From an uncultured Acetatifactor sp. (GTDB lineage: Bacteria > Bacillota > Clostridia > Lachnospirales > Lachnospiraceae): a DNA stretch of 64,000 bases. Positions within the stretch are counted from its first letter, which is position 1. Every line of letters starts with the position of its first letter. The stretch spans positions 81,777-145,776 of the forward strand of contig CAJTPN010000008.1 in assembly GCA_910578185.1 (NCBI GenBank), given 5' to 3'. The translations under genes and the position numbers were made by a program. The notes beneath the pieces are model-generated. The model worked only from the letters and a program-made list of their open reading frames with translations, did no database searches and had not been told where the DNA came from. This document shows positions 35,963-44,520 of the stretch, one piece after another.

Positions 35963-37339
35963 TCAATCCATCGTATCCGCATACTTAATCTTGTAAATCC
36001 GTCTCAGCGCATCGTTGATGCGTTCCTCCGATATATGTCCGTTTCTGACAGCCTCCATGACGCCGTTATAAGCCTTGTCAAAATCCTCCGGCATCAAAAG
36101 CATATCGCAGCCTGCCAACAATGCCATAACCGCAGCTTCGTCCGCGCCATAATAGTTGGAAATCGCCGCCATATTCAATGCATCCGTAATGATAATTCCA
36201 TTGAAACCCATCTGCCGTCTCAATATATCCGTAACCAAGGCTTCAGAAAAAATACAGGGTTCATTATTACCCGTAAGACCTGGCGCCTCCATATGGCTGA
36301 CCATGACCATTTCTGCTCCCGCGTTTATACCGTCTTGAAATACTACAAACTCCTCCGCCCAAAACTGCTCCGCACTTCTGTCTGTGGATACTTTTCCTTC
36401 ATGTGTATCCGCTGTGGTGCTGCCGATCCCGGGAAAATGTTTCAGACATGACGTCACTCCCTGCTCCTTTAGTCCGTTCATCATGGATATGACAAATCCG
36501 GATACCGCAGCGGCATCTGCGCCGTAAGATCGAGCCTCCATCACGCTCCCCTCCACATTTGCCAGATCCGCCACCGGTGCAAAGTCCAGATTAAATCCGA
36601 TTCCCGCCAAAGAACTTCCTATGGTAACACCCGCCTGATATGCTTTATCCGTATCTTTTGTGGCGCCAATCACTCCGGCACCCTCTACCTTAGGACCGAT
36701 TCCGGCGGAAGCAATCCTTGCAACGCTGCCCCCTTCCTCGTCCACTGCCAAAAAAAGAGGATATTTTGCATATTCCATAGTATTGTGAAGCATCTCTTTC
36801 AACTGTTCTTCCGACTGAATATTATTGCCAAAATAGACAATTCCACCTACCGCATATTTCGCCAGTGCCTGTCGGGTGGTTTCTCCCGCCCTCACCGCAT
36901 TATCAACACCTGTAATGGCTTCCGGCGTCACAATAAACAAACCTGCTACCTTTTCCTCCAGCGTCATCACTTCGATTCTGGCGTCAATCTCCTCATTCAG
37001 TTTTTCTTCCGGCGTTGGCTCTACAACTTCCGGTGTCGGCTCCGGTGTTGGGCTAGCTTCTTCCGACGGCACTGTTTCATCAGGAATATCCTGTTTGTCA
37101 CTATCCTGAGACTGCTGACTGCTCTCATTTTCCACTCCGTCCTGTTCCTTCTGCCCGTCCTGATCACTCTTCTCCTGAGATTTGCTATACTGTGTCACAT
37201 AATTTATCCCATAAACAATTCCTGTCGCAGCCGCCACTACCAAGATAATCATCACCACATATACCACAATCTGATTCCTGATCCGCCTTTTCCTTCTGGC
37301 TTCCCTTTTTTCCTGCTGCCTCTGTATCTTATCGTCCAT
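35963..37339 (-). CDS. GH3 beta-N-acetylhexosaminidase-like membrane-anchored enzyme
   Basis: 458 residues. A basic cytoplasmic tail and one membrane helix (about 25-50), then a low-complexity Ser/Pro/Glu stalk (about 55-110), then a GH3 barrel. The NagZ-type signature KHFPGxGxTxxDTH is present (with the Asp-His dyad), and the nucleophile Asp is in IITDALNM. The enzyme would therefore act outside the membrane on peptidoglycan or chitin-like glycans containing N-acetylglucosamine. GAGGA lies 5 nt before ATG 37339. A strong terminator follows it. Confidence 0.9.
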   Translation of the reverse strand: MDDKIQRQQEKREARRKRRIRNQIVVYVVMIILVVAAATGIVYGINYVTQYSKSQEKSDQDGQKEQDGVENESSQQSQDSDKQDIPDETVPSEEASPTPEPTPEVVEPTPEEKLNEEIDARIEVMTLEEKVAGLFIVTPEAITGVDNAVRAGETTRQALAKYAVGGIVYFGNNIQSEEQLKEMLHNTMEYAKYPLFLAVDEEGGSVARIASAGIGPKVEGAGVIGATKDTDKAYQAGVTIGSSLAGIGFNLDFAPVADLANVEGSVMEARSYGADAAAVSGFVISMMNGLKEQGVTSCLKHFPGIGSTTADTHEGKVSTDRSAEQFWAEEFVVFQDGINAGAEMVMVSHMEAPGLTGNNEPCIFSEALVTDILRRQMGFNGIIITDALNMAAISNYYGADEAAVMALLAGCDMLLMPEDFDKAYNGVMEAVRNGHISEERINDALRRIYKIKYADTMD

Positions 37340-37440
37340 ATGTATCCTCGCCCATACTACTCTTTTTCTTTATCATAACCTATCTCAAAGCTTTTTTCCA
37401 TAATATTTGCAAAAGAAAGTAAAAAACTTACACATAAAGA

Positions 37441-37470
37441 AAGGAAATGAACTATTACGCCCATTTCCTT
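37441..37470 (-). terminator. Hairpin downstream of the 4HB-type chemoreceptor gene
   Basis: AAGGAAATG (37441-37449) pairs perfectly with CATTTCCTT (37462-37470), followed on the minus strand by TCTTTAT. It lies in the 290-bp gap between the receptor and GH3 genes; the rest of that gap is AT-rich and shows no gene. Confidence 0.5.
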
Positions 37471-37630
37471 ATCTTTTCTCCACCTCATCCTCTGTGTATC
37501 ATCTCTTTAGCATATATTTTACATTTGCGTTTTCAATTCTTCTGTACTTTAATGGATGATACCTTTATTATATTGATTCATTAGTCTTCTGTCAACAGAT
37601 ACTGACAAATTTCCAATAATTTCATGTTAT

Positions 37631-39331
37631 TTACTGCTTATCCAACACGAACTGCCCCACCAGTTCATCCAATATAGTAGCCTGCGCGGACAATTCTTCG
37701 CTGGTTGCCGAGGCCTCCTCTGCGGTTGCCGCATTGCTCTGTACCACCTCAGAAATCTGATTGATCCCCGTCTCCACCTGACGCATTGCCTCGGTCTGAT
37801 CCTCCACCATAACCTTAAGTCCTTTGGAGAACTCCGCAATCTGCTGGATTCCTTCCACCACGGAACCGATGGCACTTGAGGCACGTTGCGCAGCATGATT
37901 TCCTTCCGCAACTTCCTTCAAGGAGCTTTCGATCAATTCTCTGGTATCCACTGCCGCTTTGGCACTTTGATCCGCCAATTCCCTGATCTCAGCTGCAACC
38001 ACTGCAAAGCCCCGGCCTGATTCCCCTGCCCTTGCCGCCTCAATGGATGCGTTCAGTGACAACAGGTTTGTCTGAGATGCAATGGACTCGATCTCGGAAA
38101 TAATATTGCCGATCTTCATGGAAGCGTTGTTGATCCGCTCCATAGCCGCCATCATAGTATTCATTTCTTCCTGGCTGTTATCCGCCTGAGCCGCATATTG
38201 CTGCGCCTTTTCAAAGGAATCTTCCGCGCGCTCCGCACTCTTTTCCATAGTTTCGGTCACATCCGAAATGGTGGCATGCAATTCCTGTACCGCACTTGCC
38301 TGCTCCGTAGCACCCTCCGCCAGGCTTTGTGACGCCTTGGCCAGATCGTCGGATCCTGCAGATACCTGATTGGAAGCTTCCCCAATGGAGATCAATGTCT
38401 CGGTCATCTGCTCACGCAGCCCCTTCATAGCATCATACAGCTTCCTGAAATCTCCCGTATACTTTTCCTTGACCTTGGTTCTGACCGCATAGTTTCCGCC
38501 TGCCATTTCTCCTAGGAGTTCCCCGATATCCTGAATGATCACATTCAGATTGTCCGCCATCTCTATGGCGTCTTTTCCCATGAATTCCACTTCGTCTCCG
38601 GTCTCTATCACCGGGAATGGAGACGTAAGATCTCCCGATGCAAACGTCTTGAGTCTCTCGCCCAGCTTGCCCAGGGGATCCGCAATAGACATTGCCATCT
38701 TCTTTCCCAGCTTTGTGGAAAATATCAGCGTTCCCACTATAATGGCAAGAAATACCACTGTTACAATCCATTCCATGATCATCAGCTGCACAGACAGGCT
38801 GTTACCTTCGGTGACCTTTACCTCCAGAAGGCTTTCCATTTTTTCATAGATACTATTGTATGCGCCTGTCAACTGATTCAGTGCCTTATCCTGAGCCTGT
38901 CTTCCAAACTCCGGATCTGACGAAATTCCAAGACTCATAATCTCGGCGTCCAGCTTCCAGTACGCGTCCAGTTCCGCTTTGATGTCGTCATAGGTTTGCC
39001 TGCCATCCTCCGACACAATCGTCTTTTCGATCTGATTAAAATTTTGCTCAAAGGACGCCTTTCTATCATCATGCTGTTTTACCACCGAGTTAACCGCTTC
39101 CTCATCATCATAGCCGATAGCCGCGCGAAGCGCCGATCTGACCTCCGCAAAATCAAACATTGCCTTGCCGATATCACCCTGGGCAAACCCAAAATTTTTC
39201 AAGGCGTAAGAATATCTTCCCGACACAACCATCAGCGCGACCAGACACAATACTGCCACCGCCGCCATAATTGCCGACACCTTGAAAAAAGAACCGGTAA
39301 GCTTTTTTTCAATATTTTCTTTTTTGTTCAT
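37631..39331 (-). CDS. Methyl-accepting chemotaxis protein (four-helix-bundle sensor type)
   Basis: 566 residues from ATG 39331, behind GGAGAGGAGAAAGGA; an upstream frame to 39358 lacks a site. Membrane helix 1 (about 20-42), a helical extracytoplasmic domain of about 145 residues, membrane helix 2 (about 185-207), a HAMP and a second HAMP-like region (to about 320), and the signalling tip SQTNLLSLNASIEAARAGES. It ends FVLDKQ without a CheR-docking pentapeptide. It would sense a periplasmic-side small molecule. An elongated hairpin leader lies upstream. Confidence 0.93.
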   Translation of the reverse strand: MNKKENIEKKLTGSFFKVSAIMAAVAVLCLVALMVVSGRYSYALKNFGFAQGDIGKAMFDFAEVRSALRAAIGYDDEEAVNSVVKQHDDRKASFEQNFNQIEKTIVSEDGRQTYDDIKAELDAYWKLDAEIMSLGISSDPEFGRQAQDKALNQLTGAYNSIYEKMESLLEVKVTEGNSLSVQLMIMEWIVTVVFLAIIVGTLIFSTKLGKKMAMSIADPLGKLGERLKTFASGDLTSPFPVIETGDEVEFMGKDAIEMADNLNVIIQDIGELLGEMAGGNYAVRTKVKEKYTGDFRKLYDAMKGLREQMTETLISIGEASNQVSAGSDDLAKASQSLAEGATEQASAVQELHATISDVTETMEKSAERAEDSFEKAQQYAAQADNSQEEMNTMMAAMERINNASMKIGNIISEIESIASQTNLLSLNASIEAARAGESGRGFAVVAAEIRELADQSAKAAVDTRELIESSLKEVAEGNHAAQRASSAIGSVVEGIQQIAEFSKGLKVMVEDQTEAMRQVETGINQISEVVQSNAATAEEASATSEELSAQATILDELVGQFVLDKQ

Positions 39332-39448
39332 GATTCCTTTCTCCTCTCCGTTTGTCAACAGATTCTACCTGACCCGTTCATGAATGGTTTACACCTATCC
39401 GGTAATACTATTTACTTTTGATATGTTTGGAATTTCTACTAAAAACGT

Positions 39449-39499
39449 CCCATATTATGTAAGTTGAAAACACCCGTTCTCAATCTCACATAATATGGG
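39449..39499 (-). other. Long hairpin in the chemoreceptor leader
   Basis: A 12-bp perfect inverted repeat (CCCATATTATGT 39449-39460 with 39488-39499), whose interior also pairs (TTGAAAAC with GTTCTCAA), is followed on the minus strand by ACGTTTTT. It lies between a putative promoter (39574-39601) and the receptor gene, the layout of an attenuator or small-RNA terminator. A second imperfect palindrome (AACCATTCATGAACGGGT) lies at about 39374-39391. Confidence 0.5.
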
Positions 39500-39573
39500 G
39501 CTTGATTAGGAATGTACAAATTCTAAATATGTTGATAAAAAGATGTGAAAAGCGTCAAGTATCATCTAATACC

Positions 39574-39601
39574 ATTATAAACCATTTGGTCAAAAATTCA
39601 A
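39574..39601 (-). promoter_or_regulatory. Putative promoter of the chemoreceptor leader
   Basis: TTGAAT (39596-39601), 16-nt spacer, perfect TATAAT (39574-39579) on the minus strand, predicting a leader of about 235 nt before ATG 39331. Confidence 0.5.
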
Positions 39602-39695
39602 TAGCAAAGACAATATTGGACAATAAATATCCATGCAATTTTGATGTTTCTTATCAAAATATAGAAAAATTTTACCCCCCCTAAAAAATTATCTG

Positions 39696-39733
39696 AAAAA
39701 GGATGCTGGAAAGACCACTCTTCCAAGCATCCT
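39696..39733 (-). terminator. Terminator of the lysC operon
   Basis: AGGATGCTTGGAA pairs with TTCCAGCATCC (one bulge) around 39701-39733, followed by five U residues on the minus strand, 25 bp after the lysC stop codon. Confidence 0.8.
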
Positions 39734-39757
39734 CTCTTCAAGTCCCCTTCAGAACTC

Positions 39758-41077
39758 CTACAGTTTTGTCAATACAAAAATATCATAAATTGCTTTGATT
39801 GCAGCTTCAAAATCCTCATTTGCCACACCGATGATAATATTCAGCTCCGAAGATCCCTGGTCAATCATTTTAACATTCACATTGGCATGGGCAAGCGCGG
39901 AAAAAATTCTTCCCGCCGTTCCTCTGGTGGACTTCATCCCCCTTCCCACCACAGCCACAAGCGCCAGATCCGACTCAATTTCAATGGCGTCCGGCTTTGC
40001 AAGTCTGTGGATTCCCGCAACCACCTTCTGCTCTTTGTGCATAAATTCATCCTGATGCACATATACGGTCAGGGTATCGATTCCTGAGGGCACATGTTCA
40101 AAAGCAATTCCATTTTCCTCAAAGGCCTGCAAAACCTTCCTGCCAAAACCAACCTCGGTGTTCATCATATCCTTTTCAATATTGACCGAACAAAAACCTT
40201 TTTTTCCCGCTATACCGGTTATCACATATTTTGACTTCTGACAGGTGCTTCCCACAATCCATGTGCCGTTATCTTTAGGGGCATTGGTGTTTCGGATATT
40301 GATGGGAATCCCCTCCTGACGCACCGGAAAAATGGCGTCCTCGTGAAGAACGGTTGCTCCCATATAAGAAAGTTCACGCAATTCCTTATAAGTGATCACG
40401 TCAATCCCTTTGGGATTGTCTATGATTCTCGGATCCGCTATCAAAAATCCCGATACGTCCGTCCAGTTTTCATAGACGTCTACCTTAGCCGCCTTCGCCA
40501 CAATAGAACCCGTCACATCGGAACCGCCCCTGGAAAAGGTTTTGACCTTCCCGTCCGGAAGCGCACCATAGAACCCGGGAATTACCGCACCCTGGCATTT
40601 TTCAAGTCTTGCCGAAAGCACCCTGTTGGTCTTATCCGCATCAAAGCTTCCGCCTTCGTCAAAAAAGATCACCGTTGCGGCGTCAATAAACTCAAATCCC
40701 AGATATGCCGCCATGATAATTCCATTCAGATATTCTCCCCTGGAAGCCGCATAATTGCTTCCGGCTTTCTGTTTGAAATTATTTTCTATCAGCGCAAATT
40801 CATCCTGCAGATCAAGTGAGAGCGCAAGACCGTCTATGATCTCCTGAAACCTGGCCTTAATAGCCTTAAGCTCTTCGTCAAAGCCGCAGTCTCTCTCCGC
40901 AAGATCATAACATGCATACAGCATATCCGTCACCTTGCTGTCTTTTTGAAAACGTTTACCCGGTGCGGAAGGCACCACATATTTCCTGCTTTCATCGCTC
41001 CGTATGATATCTCCTGCCTTTTTAAACTGCTCTGCACTTGCCAGAGAGCTTCCTCCGAATTTCACTACCTTAGCCAT
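39758..41077 (-). CDS. lysC: Aspartate kinase
   Basis: 439 residues, the standard length of monofunctional aspartokinase. The N-terminal VKFGGSSLAS motif, the kinase core segments FSRGGSDVTGS and YENWTDVSGF, and two C-terminal ACT domains (from about residue 300; second with KMIDQGSSELNIIIGV) are present. It makes aspartyl phosphate for lysine, threonine and methionine and should be feedback-regulated by amino acids through the ACT domains. Last gene of the ACT - hom - kinase - lysC run; GGTGAGGAG precedes the ATG. Confidence 0.95.
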   Translation of the reverse strand: MAKVVKFGGSSLASAEQFKKAGDIIRSDESRKYVVPSAPGKRFQKDSKVTDMLYACYDLAERDCGFDEELKAIKARFQEIIDGLALSLDLQDEFALIENNFKQKAGSNYAASRGEYLNGIIMAAYLGFEFIDAATVIFFDEGGSFDADKTNRVLSARLEKCQGAVIPGFYGALPDGKVKTFSRGGSDVTGSIVAKAAKVDVYENWTDVSGFLIADPRIIDNPKGIDVITYKELRELSYMGATVLHEDAIFPVRQEGIPINIRNTNAPKDNGTWIVGSTCQKSKYVITGIAGKKGFCSVNIEKDMMNTEVGFGRKVLQAFEENGIAFEHVPSGIDTLTVYVHQDEFMHKEQKVVAGIHRLAKPDAIEIESDLALVAVVGRGMKSTRGTAGRIFSALAHANVNVKMIDQGSSELNIIIGVANEDFEAAIKAIYDIFVLTKL

Positions 41078-41181
41078 TTTCCACTCCTCACCTTTTTATA
41101 GCGATTTCAATCAAATACCCTCTCAGACAGTCCCGGAACCGCTTTCCACACCCGCCGCCCCTTCTGACAAGGGTAATCCAT

Positions 41182-42387
41182 TCATTTTTCTCCCAGAAAT
41201 CTCTCCATTAATTTATGCCCTTCCGGCACATAATTTCCCGATTTCCTGCCCTCCGCCTCATTATAATCCCATGTTTGATTCCTTGGGGCGGAGCTGTCGT
41301 AAAGCATATAGGGAACGCTGTCCGACGTATGTGTTCTCACCCGGATAGGGGTGGGATGATCCGGCAGCACAAGCAGTCGAAACGCCTCGCCTGTGGCCTC
41401 CATTTTCTTGAACAACGGGCCGATTATCTTCCTGTCCAGTAATTCAATGGCCTGCACCTTTCTCTCCACACTGCCCTGGTGCCCCATCTCATCCGGCGCT
41501 TCCAGATGAATATATGCAAAATCATACCCTTCCTGTGTCACAGCCCTGACCGCCGCCTCCACTTTACCGGCATAATTTGTGTTTAAGCCGCCGTTTGCGC
41601 CCTCTACCAACGCTACCCCCATTCCTGCACCCACGGCAATGCCTTTCAGCAAATCCACCGCCGACACCATCATCCCCTTTCTGCCTGTTTTCTCCGTAAA
41701 AGAAGAAAGCATGGGTTTGGTGCCCGCACCCCAGAACCAACAGCAGTTCGCCGGATTCAGCCCCTTTTTCTTTCTTTCCAGATTGATGGGGTGATTCACC
41801 AGAATACGATAGCTTCTTTCCATCATTTCACGAAGTCTCGCATCCCCCGGAAGATACTGACCTATCTTCTGTCCCAGCACGTCATGGGGCTGGATAAGTT
41901 CCACTACTTTTCCCCCGTTCCATATCATACAATGCCGATAGCTGGTGCCAGCATAAAACTGATAGGTTTCATCCGCCAGCTCTCTCTCCACTTCCTTCAG
42001 CAAAACGGTACATTCTTCGGTGCTGATCTCGGAGGCGCTGTGATCAATAATCCTTTTGTCTTCAAAAGAATTTTCCTCTTCAGAAACGGTCACAATATTA
42101 CAGCGAATCGCTATGTCCGTGTCTTTCATCGGCACGCCGATGCTAAGTGCTTCTAACGGTGAGCGACCTGAATAATACTTTTTCGGATCATATCCCAAAA
42201 CGGACAGGTTTGCCGTATCGGATCCTGGCTTCATACCGTCGGGGATCGTATGCACCATCCCCAACTCACTCATTTTGCTAAGTCTGTCCATGTTTGGCGT
42301 CTTTGCATATTCCAGCGGCGTTTTCCCCCCCAACTCATCTATGGGCTCATCTGCCATACCATCCCCCAGCACTACGATAAACTTCAT
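41182..42387 (-). CDS. Putative homoserine kinase of the iPGM (ApgM-like) family
   Basis: 401 residues from ATG 42387 (GGAGG 7 nt upstream). It belongs to the cofactor-independent phosphoglycerate mutase / alkaline phosphatase superfamily: VVLGDGMADEP with the metal-binding Asp, PGSDTANLSVLGYDP with the Ser, and metal ligands in HLEAPDEMGHQG and LPDHPTPI. It sits between homoserine dehydrogenase and aspartokinase, where homoserine kinase is expected. TIGR02535 describes such proteins as proposed homoserine kinases that replace GHMP-type ThrB. The start lies 79 bp after hom. A true phosphoglycerate mutase role is the alternative. Confidence 0.8.
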   Translation of the reverse strand: MKFIVVLGDGMADEPIDELGGKTPLEYAKTPNMDRLSKMSELGMVHTIPDGMKPGSDTANLSVLGYDPKKYYSGRSPLEALSIGVPMKDTDIAIRCNIVTVSEEENSFEDKRIIDHSASEISTEECTVLLKEVERELADETYQFYAGTSYRHCMIWNGGKVVELIQPHDVLGQKIGQYLPGDARLREMMERSYRILVNHPINLERKKKGLNPANCCWFWGAGTKPMLSSFTEKTGRKGMMVSAVDLLKGIAVGAGMGVALVEGANGGLNTNYAGKVEAAVRAVTQEGYDFAYIHLEAPDEMGHQGSVERKVQAIELLDRKIIGPLFKKMEATGEAFRLLVLPDHPTPIRVRTHTSDSVPYMLYDSSAPRNQTWDYNEAEGRKSGNYVPEGHKLMERFLGEK

Positions 42388-42466
42388 TTGACTTTCCTCC
42401 AAATCTGCTTTCCGTCTGTCCCCCGCTAAAAAACGTATAGCAATGCTCCCCGGAAAATCCCACACT

Positions 42467-43678
42467 CTACATCAGGCGGATTTTGTTTAAAATCAAATCT
42501 CCAAGCGCCTCACATCCCGCTTGCAACTCCCGTTCCTTCATCACCGGAGTGATAAAACCTAATTCATTCGGATATTCGGCCAGCTCCAGACAAATGCTTC
42601 CTGCAAAAACATCCTCCACAGCTTTGCCCCCGTCTCTCTTTGCTCTCACAAAAAACTTTCTTTCCGATTCCGCCACATCAACCAGTTTTGCCTCCGTCTC
42701 TTCCCATATACAGAGAATCTGTCGGCCCTGATTCCTGGCACATTCTATCACATCGGCCGCCACTGCGCTTGCCGTTGGAAGTTTCCCTGCGCCATGCCCA
42801 TAAAGCATAGTATCCCCCAACATATTTCCCGTTACAAACACGCCGTTAAACACATCATTCACCATGGCAAGAACATGATCCTTGGGAACCATAAAGGGCG
42901 CCACCATTGCAAGGATACTGCCATCTTCCATCAGTTTGGCTCTGGCAAGCAGCTTAATGGTCATATTAGCCTCTTTCGCAAAGGCAAAATCCGCTGCGGC
43001 AATCCCTTTGATGCCTTCTGTATAAAGCTTTTCAGAATCCACATTTTTTCCCGCCATCAATGAGGAAAGAATTGCAATCTTGCGGCAGGCGTCATGCCCC
43101 TCCACATCCGCTTCCGGATTACGCTCCGCATAGCCAAGCGCCTGGGCCTGTTTCAACACCTCTTCGTAGTCTGCGCTTTCCTGCTCCATCTTAGTCAGCA
43201 TATAATTGGTGGTTCCGTTCAAAATACCCGTTACCGCTTCTATCCTTTCCGGCGTCATGGCATTGTTGATAGTCCTTATTATGGGGATGCCGCCGCCCAC
43301 ACTTGCCTCAAACATATAATGACAACCGTTTGCTGCGGCAAGCGCTATCAGCTCCGCCCCATGCTTTGCCACCAGTTCCTTATTGGAAGTACATACACTT
43401 TTGCCCGCTTCCAGTGCCTGCCTTGTAAATTGATATGCGTCGCCCACGCCCCCCATGACCTCACAAACAATACTGATCTGTGCATCCTCCAAAATAAGGT
43501 TGTAATCATGTACAACTTTTTCCTCATAAGGATCTCCCGGGAAATCCCTCAAGTCAAGAATATATTTGACATGCATTTCCTCCCCGGCTCTTCTGCTCAC
43601 CTCCGCATTATTGCGCTCAATTACTTCCACAACACCGCTTCCTACGATTCCATACCCTAAAACTGCTATTTGTATCAT
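42467..43678 (-). CDS. hom: Homoserine dehydrogenase
   Basis: 403 residues from ATG 43678 (AGGAGG 4 nt before it). The NAD(P)-binding motif is VLGYGIVGSG; the catalytic region has NGTTNYMLT and GYAERNPEADVEGHDACRKIAIL. It lacks the C-terminal ACT domain of the longer Gram-positive forms, but a free ACT protein is encoded directly upstream. It reduces aspartate semialdehyde to homoserine. Its leader holds a palindromic structure bounded by direct repeats. Confidence 0.95.
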   Translation of the reverse strand: MIQIAVLGYGIVGSGVVEVIERNNAEVSRRAGEEMHVKYILDLRDFPGDPYEEKVVHDYNLILEDAQISIVCEVMGGVGDAYQFTRQALEAGKSVCTSNKELVAKHGAELIALAAANGCHYMFEASVGGGIPIIRTINNAMTPERIEAVTGILNGTTNYMLTKMEQESADYEEVLKQAQALGYAERNPEADVEGHDACRKIAILSSLMAGKNVDSEKLYTEGIKGIAAADFAFAKEANMTIKLLARAKLMEDGSILAMVAPFMVPKDHVLAMVNDVFNGVFVTGNMLGDTMLYGHGAGKLPTASAVAADVIECARNQGRQILCIWEETEAKLVDVAESERKFFVRAKRDGGKAVEDVFAGSICLELAEYPNELGFITPVMKERELQAGCEALGDLILNKIRLM

Positions 43679-43687
43679 TTTGCCTCC

Positions 43688-43813
43688 TATTCCAGTACCG
43701 TCCCTTCGCTTCGGTGTCCTTACAGGGAAGCGCTTTCTGACGCTTTCGCGTCTGTAAGCTCTTCCGGACACCTTCCGCTTCGGGACTGTTTTTTTATTCC
43801 AGTGCCGTCCCTT
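43688..43813. repeat. Direct-repeat-bounded palindromic leader upstream of hom
   Basis: A 19-bp unit (TATTCCAGTACCGTCCCTT) at 43688-43706 recurs with one mismatch at 43795-43813 (107-bp offset). Between them lie nested palindromes: GGTGTCC with GGACACC (43713-43719/43766-43772), CTTACAG with CTGTAAG (43719-43725/43752-43758) and GACGC-TTTC-GCGTC (43739-43752; a GAAA tetraloop on the minus strand). CAGTACCGTCCC and GGGACTG close the outside, followed by seven T on the plus strand. Confidence 0.88.
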
Positions 43814-43841
43814 TTCTTCAACGCTCTGGTCTGTTCCGTCC

Positions 43842-44285
43842 CTATTCTCTTGACAATATTTTTACATGACGGACACCTTTTTGATTCTCCATCAGCTCTA
43901 CCATACCCGTAATATCTACCGTATCTTTCAGAATCTGTACGCTAAGGCTCAAAGATGCGATTCCGTTGATGGGAATACTCTGATGAATGGTAAGAATATT
44001 TGCCCGGCAGTCCGCAATTATCTTCAATACATCCGACAAAAGTCCCGGTTCGTCATCCATCTGAAAGATCAACGTAAAAGTACTTCCCTGTAAATTATCA
44101 TGGAACTGGAAAATATCATCTTTGTACTTATAAAAAGAACTGCGGCTGATGCCGACCGCATCAACCGCTTCCTGAATGGTCGGAACTTTCTCCGACTCCA
44201 AAAGCCTTTTTGCTTCGACTACCTTCAACAGCACTTCCGGAACGGCCTTCCGCCTCACCACAAAATACTTGGCTGTCTCTCCCAT
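43842..44285 (-). CDS. ACT domain protein, PheB/UPF0735 type
   Basis: 147 residues from ATG 44285 (GGAG 9 nt upstream). An N-terminal helix-turn-helix-like segment (about 25-60, IQEAVDAVGISRSSFYKYKDD) precedes an ACT domain (about 70-147). UPF0735/PheB proteins are commonly encoded before homoserine dehydrogenase in Firmicutes and are thought to be amino-acid-binding regulators. Together with hom lacking an ACT domain this suggests allosteric or transcriptional control of threonine synthesis. The direct role is not established. Confidence 0.85.
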   Translation of the reverse strand: MGETAKYFVVRRKAVPEVLLKVVEAKRLLESEKVPTIQEAVDAVGISRSSFYKYKDDIFQFHDNLQGSTFTLIFQMDDEPGLLSDVLKIIADCRANILTIHQSIPINGIASLSLSVQILKDTVDITGMVELMENQKGVRHVKILSRE

Positions 44286-44445
44286 AATGTCTTTCTCTCC
44301 GTTCACAGGCCCTCGGGCCAAACATCAATGACACATGTCTCAAAACGACTGCCAGCAATACGCATATGGCACCGAAATGTTCGCCGTATACATACGACTG
44401 CCTGTATGTCTTTGTATTACGGACACTTGTTTTTCATCGAAAGAT

Positions 44446-44474
44446 ATTTTAGCATATATATCCTAAAAGCACAA
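44446..44474 (-). promoter_or_regulatory. Promoter of the ACT-hom-lysC operon
   Basis: TTGTGC (44469-44474), 17-nt spacer ending TGC, TAAAAT (44446-44451) on the minus strand. The transcript would have a leader of about 155 nt, ending in a short GGCCC/GGGCC hairpin before the ribosome binding site; no known riboswitch was recognised in it. Confidence 0.6.
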
Positions 44475-44520
44475 GACTTTTTTTATTTATTTTTAATATT
44501 TGAAAAAATCTCATCCAGAA

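Noticed and set aside
39361..39420. AAACC...GGG resemblance to a cyclic-di-GMP-I riboswitch
   Set aside because: The conserved CACGCACAGGGCAAACC core and the receptor helix sequence are missing; only a short palindrome is present.
43566..43912. Plus-strand frames over the hom leader
   Set aside because: They run through the palindromes, lack ribosome binding sites, and are shadows of the minus-strand genes.
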